Source: Cycloclasticus pugetii PS-1 | GTDB lineage: Bacteria; Pseudomonadota; Gammaproteobacteria; Methylococcales; Cycloclasticaceae | DNA length: 64,000 nt | Assembly (NCBI RefSeq): GCF_000384415.1 | Contig: NZ_ARVU01000001.1 | Location: forward strand, 1,426,001-1,490,000 | Direction of reading: 5' to 3' | Part shown: in pieces, positions 56,903-64,000 of the stretch | Position numbering within the stretch: position 1 is the stretch's first letter | Layout: the number at the start of each line of letters is the position of its first letter | Position numbers and translations under genes: made by a program | Notes under the pieces: generated by a model | The model's input: only the letters and a program-made list of their open reading frames with translations | Told to the model about the DNA's origin: nothing | The model's database searches: none

Positions 56903-57107
56903 AAAGCATTGGGGACAAAATTACATACTTTTAATAACGGGGTAAGCTTGTACCAAGCACCCCTTCCTCTGCATTACCTTATATAGAACTATCTAAACGG
57001 TTCGTTATTATCATCTCCGATTCCATTTACAAATGTCTTTATTACGGCATATTTAATGCATATATATTTCTAACCTATACATCGTCACGATATTGCACAT
57101 AACGTTT

Positions 57108-57809
57108 ATGAAATCATTGTTAACACTAATCACTTTATTACTGCTGTTTTCTCCGCTGCTCTTTGCAACAGAGCAACCGTTTGAAGATCATCAAAATATT
57201 CTGGACAATGCACATACCTATTTAACCGACAGACTGGCTAAGCAACATTTAGAACACAATATTACCGTTCAAAACATAGACTCACGGCTCAAACTCAAAA
57301 AATGTTCTTCAGAGATTGACATAAGCCTCACCCAAGCGCCTGTAAAACCAGGAAAAAATACATTAAAAATTGAATGCATATCGCAGACTCCTTGGCGAAT
57401 ATTTATGACGGCACAGGTTCAACTTTTCAGCCATGCTTTGGTTTTTAACCAGCCGTTCAACAAAGGGCACCTTCTTAAAGAATCTGACATTACATTAAAA
57501 AAAATTGAACTGACAGGACATCGATCCGCTTACTTATCAGAGTCTAAACATGCGATAAATCATGTCTTAAAAAGGCGAGTTCGCCGAGGCGATCTTGTCA
57601 GTGTCAATATTTTGTCAACCCCAACCCTTATTAAAAAAGGTGACAACATCACAATCATTGCAAAAAACAAAGGCTTCCAAATCAGCATGAAAGGCATTGC
57701 ATTGATGGCCGGAGGCAAAAATGACAAAATCAAAGTGAAAAACATTAAAACCAAAAAAATCATCCAAGGAATTATTTCTGATTCGCAAACTGTTAGAGTA
57801 AGCATATGA
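57108..57809 (+). CDS. flgA: Flagellar P-ring assembly chaperone FlgA
   Basis: With ATG at 57108 the product has 233 residues and begins with a signal peptide (MKSLLTLITLLLLFSPLLFA); an upstream TTG five codons earlier would displace it. The SAF-like C-terminal domain (FNKGHLLKESDITLKKIEL, KRRVRRGDLVSVNIL, ISMKGIALMAGGKNDKIKVK) is typical. FlgA acts in the periplasm to help FlgI assemble. It is divergent from flgB. Confidence 0.93.
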   Translation: MKSLLTLITLLLLFSPLLFATEQPFEDHQNILDNAHTYLTDRLAKQHLEHNITVQNIDSRLKLKKCSSEIDISLTQAPVKPGKNTLKIECISQTPWRIFMTAQVQLFSHALVFNQPFNKGHLLKESDITLKKIELTGHRSAYLSESKHAINHVLKRRVRRGDLVSVNILSTPTLIKKGDNITIIAKNKGFQISMKGIALMAGGKNDKIKVKNIKTKKIIQGIISDSQTVRVSI

Positions 57810-57825
57810 GAGCGTCTATTAACCA

Positions 57826-57852
57826 TCAAGTTTCCTTACAAATCGCCGATAC
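57826..57852 (+). promoter_or_regulatory. Sigma-28 (FliA) promoter of flgMN
   Basis: TCAA, 15 bases, then GCCGATAC, against the consensus TAAA-N15-GCCGATAA (two mismatches in all). It lies 27 bp before the flgM start, so FlgM would feed back on its own sigma factor. Confidence 0.78.
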
Positions 57853-57879
57853 AGGTGATGCATAGCCACAGGAATTATT

Positions 57880-58203
57880 ATGTCTATTAATATCAAAAAA
57901 ACCGGCCATAAATCAGCTCAGAGCCCTGTTAACAAAGCAAATAACACCAAGAAAAACACCAAAAGTAGCGCCAAAAACGCTACTAAAACAGCTGATAGTG
58001 ATAGTATTGATTTAACTGAAAACGCATCCAAACTCCAACAAATTGAACAGTCTCTTCAAGACATTCCTGTTATTGATACCGGTCGTATAGAGGCCATTAG
58101 CCAATCCATTGAAGAGGGTCAGTACAACATCGATAATGAAAAAATAGCTGATCGAATTATTAAAAGTGAAACAGCGCTTCACCTTAAAAAGAAATCATCA
58201 TGA
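57880..58203 (+). CDS. flgM: Anti-sigma-28 factor FlgM
   Basis: A 107-residue protein with a disordered, Lys/Asn-rich N-terminus and a C-terminal sigma-28-binding part (DSIDLTENASKLQQIEQSL, then IDTGRIEAISQSIEEGQYNI and IADRIIKSE). FlgM holds FliA until it is exported through the completed hook. It overlaps flgN by 4 bp. Confidence 0.94.
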   Translation: MSINIKKTGHKSAQSPVNKANNTKKNTKSSAKNATKTADSDSIDLTENASKLQQIEQSLQDIPVIDTGRIEAISQSIEEGQYNIDNEKIADRIIKSETALHLKKKSS

Positions 58204-58691
58204 CAAAAAAATCATCGGATCAACTTATTGAACTAATACAACAGCTTGAGCACATCTCAGGTCAATTAAACAGCACCTTAAAAAAAGAACAAGCCGTTTT
58301 GAAGCTGAAAGACAGTCAGCAATTATTGGAACTTTCTGACGAAAAAAAAGCCTTAGTTACCCACCTAGAAAACCACACCAAAACCACGCATATTTTTTTA
58401 AGAAACATGAATATCAACAAAGGTCTTTACGGTTTTTCAGATGCCCTTTCCAGCTTAGCGCCTGGAGGTATCAAGACATTACTAGAAAAAGCCTGGTCCA
58501 ACATTCAAGCTTTAGCGGAAGACAATAAAGAACTGAATCAAATAAACGGCTCCATTATTGAGCTTAATCGTCGACACACCCAACGCTCACTGGATGTTTT
58601 ACGTGGACAAGCGAGCACAACCACTTCTACATACGGGGCAGACGGGCATGCCGCTAACAGTAAAGTATCAAGAAACATCTCCATTGCTTAA
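58200..58691 (+). CDS. flgN: Flagellar export chaperone FlgN
   Basis: This 163-residue helical protein (LIELIQQLEHISGQLNSTLK, EQAVLKLKDSQQLLELSDEK, INGSIIELNRRHTQRSLDVL) matches FlgN, chaperone for FlgK and FlgL. The C-terminal SSTTTSTYGADG-type tail is also typical. It overlaps flgM (ATGA). Confidence 0.92.
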   Translation: MTKKSSDQLIELIQQLEHISGQLNSTLKKEQAVLKLKDSQQLLELSDEKKALVTHLENHTKTTHIFLRNMNINKGLYGFSDALSSLAPGGIKTLLEKAWSNIQALAEDNKELNQINGSIIELNRRHTQRSLDVLRGQASTTTSTYGADGHAANSKVSRNISIA

Positions 58692-58697
58692 TTACAC

Positions 58698-59435
58698 GTG
58701 AACTTTATATCCAGTCTAAAGTCATTATTGCGCTCAGAAGAAGAGGAACAAACACCCAACCCTAACCCAAATTTTATCGTTCGGCCCTCTCGCATTAAAC
58801 ACATGTTGCAAATTCTAATGGAATCGCATGTACAAGTTTCGCTGGTATTCGATAATCAATTAGAGTGCACCAGTAGATTACTTGACGTATCAACAAACGA
58901 ATTAATACTCGATCAATTAAATAACCGAACCGCTCATCTTAAAATGCTACCCGGCACGGTTATACAAGTTAACGCCAAGCATCACGCCGTTCCTTTTAAT
59001 TTTAGCTCAACTATTACCGGCACATTGCACGATGGCAGCTACCTGATGGCGATGCCCGAAAAAATATATCACCCCCAAAAAAGATCCTTCTTCAGAGTAC
59101 CCATTGAGAATATCGAAAAGTATAAATTTACCGCTGCCATTCAGTTTTCTGAAAACCTTATTTCAGGCTATGTTTACGATGTTAGCTTCGGCGGTATTTG
59201 CATTGCGGTTTATTCAAACTCTTATGTGAAAAAAGGCTCTATTCTAACGCCTGCCAGCATGACCCTTAAAGACGGTAGTACTATTCAGTTAGATTTAACC
59301 GTTTGCTCTGTAAAAAAGTCTCCGTTAGAAGGCTTTACACGCGTCGGCTGCGAATTCCTTAACTTGGCCAGCCAAGAAAAAAGAGAGATCCATAAATTTA
59401 TTACAGCATGTGAACGCGAACGCGCAAAAAAATAG
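58698..59435 (+). CDS. YcgR-like flagellar brake protein (PilZ domain)
   Basis: A 245-residue protein starting at GTG, 6 bp after flgN. Residues about 30-120 form a YcgR-like N-domain; the C-terminal PilZ domain has the c-di-GMP-binding RSFFR (RxxxR) and DVSFGG (DxSxxG) motifs, so it should bind c-di-GMP. Members act on flagellar motors to slow motility. Position at the end of the flgAMN group supports that role. A GGDEF protein is encoded at 21050. Confidence 0.9.
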   Translation: MNFISSLKSLLRSEEEEQTPNPNPNFIVRPSRIKHMLQILMESHVQVSLVFDNQLECTSRLLDVSTNELILDQLNNRTAHLKMLPGTVIQVNAKHHAVPFNFSSTITGTLHDGSYLMAMPEKIYHPQKRSFFRVPIENIEKYKFTAAIQFSENLISGYVYDVSFGGICIAVYSNSYVKKGSILTPASMTLKDGSTIQLDLTVCSVKKSPLEGFTRVGCEFLNLASQEKREIHKFITACERERAKK

Positions 59436-59566
59436 TCTCCCTCAAGTTCACAAAGCTATAAAAATAAGCGTTTTGCGCTATCCCTAAAAAGCCCAATAGT
59501 GATATTATTTGACGCGAATTAATCAGGGTTCCATTTTTAAAATACATTTGACAATTCTTTAATATG

Positions 59567-59643
59567 GCCTCGGTAGCTCAGCTGGATAGAGCGCACCCCT
59601 CCTAAGGGTGAAGTCGCAGGTTCGAATCCTGCTCGGGGCACCA
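59567..59643 (+). tRNA. tRNA-Arg (anticodon CCU)
   Basis: A 77-base cloverleaf including an encoded CCA end. The acceptor stem pairs GCCTCGG with TCGGGGC (two G-U pairs), the D arm is GCTC...GAGC, the anticodon stem CACCC/GGGTG encloses loop CTCCTAA (anticodon CCT, reading AGG), and the T arm is GCAGG-TTCGAAT-CCTGC. It is an isolated tRNA gene 115 bp before sucA. Confidence 0.97.
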
Positions 59644-59758
59644 CTATAGTGCTAAATATTAAGCATTAACAAAATGAGTAATTTAAACCCTTATCTTTTC
59701 TTAAAACTCGATTACACTTACAAACCCCTACATAAATTTAGACAGACGGAATATTTTA

Positions 59759-62578
59759 ATGAACAATTTAATGCAGTTATTTAAAAGCACTTCCGCCCTA
59801 AATGGTGCTAATGCAAACTTTGTTGAAGACCTATATGAGCAATACCTCAATGACCCAGAATCAGTTGATGAGCAATGGCGAGAAAAGTTTCATTCCATAC
59901 GATCGAATGCTGAAACAGTTGATATCCCCCATTCATCTATTAAAAAACACTTTTCTAACCTCGCCAAGGCTCCCACCGGAGTTCGTGTCATTCAAGGCGG
60001 CCTTTCTTCAGAGCAATTAGCCAAACAAGCTGCTGTTTCAAGACTGATGAATTCATATCGAATTAATGGTCATAAACAAGCTAATGTAAACCCACTAACA
60101 CCACCAAAATCACAACTAATTGCTGAATTAGATATCGCTTTTCATGGGTTAAGTGAGCTTGACCTTAATACGCAGTTTGACACAGGTACCTTACACAACA
60201 CGCCTGAACAATTAGCACTGAAAGATATTCTGCCAATACTCAAAGAAACCTATTGCAACAGTATTGGTGTTGAATACATGCACATTAGCGACACTGAAAT
60301 GCGCTCTTGGGTAAGACGCCGTATGGAAGGCCCACGCGCTCGCCTAAACCTTGAGGCCGATCAGAAAAAATGGCTACTAAAGCTACTGACCGCCGCTGAA
60401 GGCATTGAAAACCACCTGCACAGAACCTATGTTGGGCAAAAACGTTTCTCACTAGAAGGTGGGGAAAGCTTAATTCCGATGCTTGACGAAATGCTTCAAC
60501 GACTAGGTGAGCATGGCGTCAAAGAAACCGTTATAGGCATGGCTCACCGTGGCCGGTTGAATGTTCTCGTCAATATTTTCGGTAAAAAGCCATCCATTCT
60601 TTTTGAAGAGTTTGAAGGCAAGCGTTCTGCCTCTCCAGCCAAAGACGGCTCTGGCGACGTAAAGTATCACATGGGCTTCTCCTCGGACATTAATACGCCA
60701 GGAGGGGAAATGCACCTTGCCTTGGCTTTCAACCCTTCTCATCTAGAAATTATCAACCCAGTTATTGAAGGCTCAGTACGTGCAAGACAAGATCGACGCG
60801 GTGAAACAGGCGAAGATGAAGTTGTTGCTATTCAAATACATGGTGATTCGGCTTTTTCTGGTCAAGGCGTGATCATGGAAACGTTGCAAATGTCTCGTAC
60901 CCGTGCCTATGGCACAGGCGGCACGATTCACATTGTTATCAATAATCAAATCGGCTTTACCACCAGTAACCCTGCTGATACACGATCAACATTGTATGCT
61001 ACCGATGTGGCTAAAATGCTGGAAACTCCTATTCTGCATGTTAATGCAGATGACCCAGAAGCCGTTTTGTTTGCAGCTCAGCTAGCCGTTGATTTCCGTC
61101 ATGAGTTTAGACAAGACATTGTTTTAGACATGGTTTGTTATCGCCGACGTGGCCACAATGAAGCGGATGAACCGGCTGTGACTCAACCATTGATGTATAA
61201 AACTATTCGTGAGCTACCGACTACGCGTAAAATTTACGCCGATCGTGTTGTTAATGAAGGCTCATTATCTGCCGACGTGCCGAAAAACTTAGAGTCGGAG
61301 TATCGTTCTTCTCTAGAAAAAGGTGAAATTGTCTCACGGCCAATTTTAGAACATAAAGTTAACCCGTTTGTTGCCAAATGGAATGCCTTTTTATCAAGCA
61401 AGTGGGATGACCCGTGCGACACCACGGTACCTGCCAAAGAGTTTCATGAGATCTCCGACCTCATGCTTACCTTACCGCCGGAATTTTCACTTCAAAACCG
61501 AGTGGAAAAAGTACTAGAAAGCAGAAAAAAAATGTCTGTTGGCGCCTTACCTATCGACTGGGGTTATGCTGAAAACATGGCCTATGGAACATTACTAAGT
61601 AAAGGTAGAAATATTAGAATGACGGGGCAGGACGTAGGCCGCGGAACATTTTTCCACCGCCATGCCGTTTTGCATAATACGCAAAATGGTGAGACCTATA
61701 CCTCGCTAAGACATATGTTTCTAGAACAAGGTAGATTCTCTCTCTATGATTCTTTTCTATCTGAAGAAGCGGTTCTAGGTTTCGAGTATGGCTACTCCAC
61801 AACAGAACCCGATGATCTAGTTATATGGGAAGCACAATTTGGTGATTTCGCCAATGGTGCACAAGTGCTGATGGATCAATTTATAAGCTCAGGTGAAACA
61901 AAATGGGGGCGCATCTGTGGTCTTGTTATGTTATTACCTCATGGTTACGAGGGCCAGGGCCCTGAACATTCATCAGCCCGCTTAGAGCGTTACCTACAAT
62001 TATGCGCCGAACATAATATGCAAGTTTGTGTTCCATCGACACCAGCACAGATCTTTCATTTATTACGCCGCCAAACATTGAGTTACTTCCGTAAACCACT
62101 GATTATAATGAGCCCTAAGAGCTTACTGCGACACAAACTAGCAACATCTACCTTAGAAGAGCTCACTGAAGGCAAGTTTCACCCACTGATTCAAGAAGTG
62201 GATGATATTGATCCTAATAAAGTCACAAGACTGATCGTCTGCTCTGGAAAAGTCTATTATGATTTACTCGAACAGCGCAGAAGCGATGGCCTTGAAAACG
62301 TTGCTATTTTCAGAGCCGAACAGCTTTACCCATTCCCTATCGATGAGCTACATGAGTCTTTTGAGCAATACCCTCAATTAAAACAACTCGTTTGGTGTCA
62401 AGAAGAGCCCAAAAATCAAGGTGCCTGGTACCAAATTAGACATCGGTTTTTTGATTTACTCAGCGAGAAGCTAGAACTTAAATATGCAGGTCGGCCTATG
62501 TCAGCATCACCAGCCGTTGGTCAATTTAGCCTACATGTTGAACAGCAACAAAAATTAATCCATACAGCACTTTATTAA
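59759..62578 (+). CDS. sucA: 2-oxoglutarate dehydrogenase E1 component
   Basis: This 939-residue thiamine-diphosphate enzyme decarboxylates 2-oxoglutarate in the TCA cycle. The N-terminal FVEDLYEQYLNDPESVDEQW binds the E2 core; GMAHRGRLNVLVN, HGDSAFSGQGVIMETLQ, VINNQIGFTT and the C-terminal LLPHGYEGQGPEHSSARLER are diagnostic. Presence implies a full oxidative TCA cycle, unlike many obligate autotrophic or methylotrophic gammaproteobacteria. It heads a sucA-sucB-lpd operon. Confidence 0.98.
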   Translation: MNNLMQLFKSTSALNGANANFVEDLYEQYLNDPESVDEQWREKFHSIRSNAETVDIPHSSIKKHFSNLAKAPTGVRVIQGGLSSEQLAKQAAVSRLMNSYRINGHKQANVNPLTPPKSQLIAELDIAFHGLSELDLNTQFDTGTLHNTPEQLALKDILPILKETYCNSIGVEYMHISDTEMRSWVRRRMEGPRARLNLEADQKKWLLKLLTAAEGIENHLHRTYVGQKRFSLEGGESLIPMLDEMLQRLGEHGVKETVIGMAHRGRLNVLVNIFGKKPSILFEEFEGKRSASPAKDGSGDVKYHMGFSSDINTPGGEMHLALAFNPSHLEIINPVIEGSVRARQDRRGETGEDEVVAIQIHGDSAFSGQGVIMETLQMSRTRAYGTGGTIHIVINNQIGFTTSNPADTRSTLYATDVAKMLETPILHVNADDPEAVLFAAQLAVDFRHEFRQDIVLDMVCYRRRGHNEADEPAVTQPLMYKTIRELPTTRKIYADRVVNEGSLSADVPKNLESEYRSSLEKGEIVSRPILEHKVNPFVAKWNAFLSSKWDDPCDTTVPAKEFHEISDLMLTLPPEFSLQNRVEKVLESRKKMSVGALPIDWGYAENMAYGTLLSKGRNIRMTGQDVGRGTFFHRHAVLHNTQNGETYTSLRHMFLEQGRFSLYDSFLSEEAVLGFEYGYSTTEPDDLVIWEAQFGDFANGAQVLMDQFISSGETKWGRICGLVMLLPHGYEGQGPEHSSARLERYLQLCAEHNMQVCVPSTPAQIFHLLRRQTLSYFRKPLIIMSPKSLLRHKLATSTLEELTEGKFHPLIQEVDDIDPNKVTRLIVCSGKVYYDLLEQRRSDGLENVAIFRAEQLYPFPIDELHESFEQYPQLKQLVWCQEEPKNQGAWYQIRHRFFDLLSEKLELKYAGRPMSASPAVGQFSLHVEQQQKLIHTALY

Positions 62579-62607
62579 AAAATAGACTTTAAAAAAAAGG
62601 AACAAAC

Positions 62608-64000
<1,393 letters not shown>

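Larger units (their letters stand above)
56771..57107. other. Divergent control region between flgB and flgA
   Basis: This 337-base gap holds the sigma-54 element for flgB, a set of CGGCAA repeats near its middle, and presumably the flgA promoter on the right. No sigma-54 or sigma-28 site was found for flgA. No coding frame is convincing. Confidence 0.6.

Noticed and set aside
59567-59643. tRNA-Arg as an integration site for a mobile element
   Set aside because: No integrase, no direct repeat of the tRNA 3' end and only housekeeping genes on either side within the window.

Overview
The window is a contiguous piece of a gammaproteobacterial chromosome. It is AT-rich (roughly 40% G+C by eye, not computed), densely coding, and carries no recognisable insertion sequence, prophage, integrase or CRISPR array. 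Gene content (class-typical fab cluster with rpmF-yceD, holB-pilZ, fimV, a polar-type flagellar block, a soxYZ pair, a complete 2-oxoglutarate dehydrogenase start) suggests a free-living, motile, aerobic gammaproteobacterium. A Thiotrichales/Cycloclasticus-like marine bacterium is my best guess, but this rests on gene content and composition only.

Layout. 1-4075: left-edge lipid or secondary-metabolite locus with a partial fatty-acyl-AMP/CoA ligase, an Sfp-type phosphopantetheinyl transferase and a divergent acyltransferase-alpha/beta hydrolase fusion. 4114-9067: mtaB, cysZ, a FlhG/MinD-like ATPase with a long C-terminal extension, tatD, pilZ. 9079-19176: a long leftward set made of holB-tmk-mltG-pabC-pabB, then fabF-acpP-fabG-fabD-fabH-rpmF-yceD, with no plsX at its usual place. 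19216-23813: maf, gloA, a lytic transglycosylase, a GGDEF protein and an ABC-2 exporter pair. 23971-27117: a pyruvate/2-oxoacid dehydrogenase E1alpha-E1beta-E2 operon without E3. 27801-32695: dapC-dapD-arsC-like-dapE-gor. 32791-38453: DUF1244 and zapE leftward, then a small unknown protein, yciB, bolA, a parvulin, adk and asd rightward. 38527-41682: fimV and an isolated soxYZ pair.

41697-59435 is the flagellar region. Leftward genes, in transcription order, are flgBCDEFGHIJ, flgKL, fliC, flaG, fliD, fliS, fliT; rightward genes are flgA, flgM, flgN and a YcgR-like PilZ protein. Regulatory sites fit the known class hierarchy: a sigma-54 -24/-12 element precedes flgB, and sigma-28 (FliA) elements precede fliC and flgMN, with a weaker one before flgK. 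The right end holds tRNA-Arg(CCU) and sucA-sucB-lpd, the last cut by the window edge; that lpd probably supplies the E3 for both 2-oxoacid dehydrogenase complexes.

The least ordinary items are the acyltransferase-hydrolase fusion beside the acyl ligase and PPTase, the isolated SoxYZ pair whose SoxY ends in an altered carrier arm, the tandem-duplicated promoter segment plus palindrome before acpP, the missing plsX, and the FlhG-like ATPase with an unassigned C-terminal half. None of these is proven to be a new system from sequence alone.
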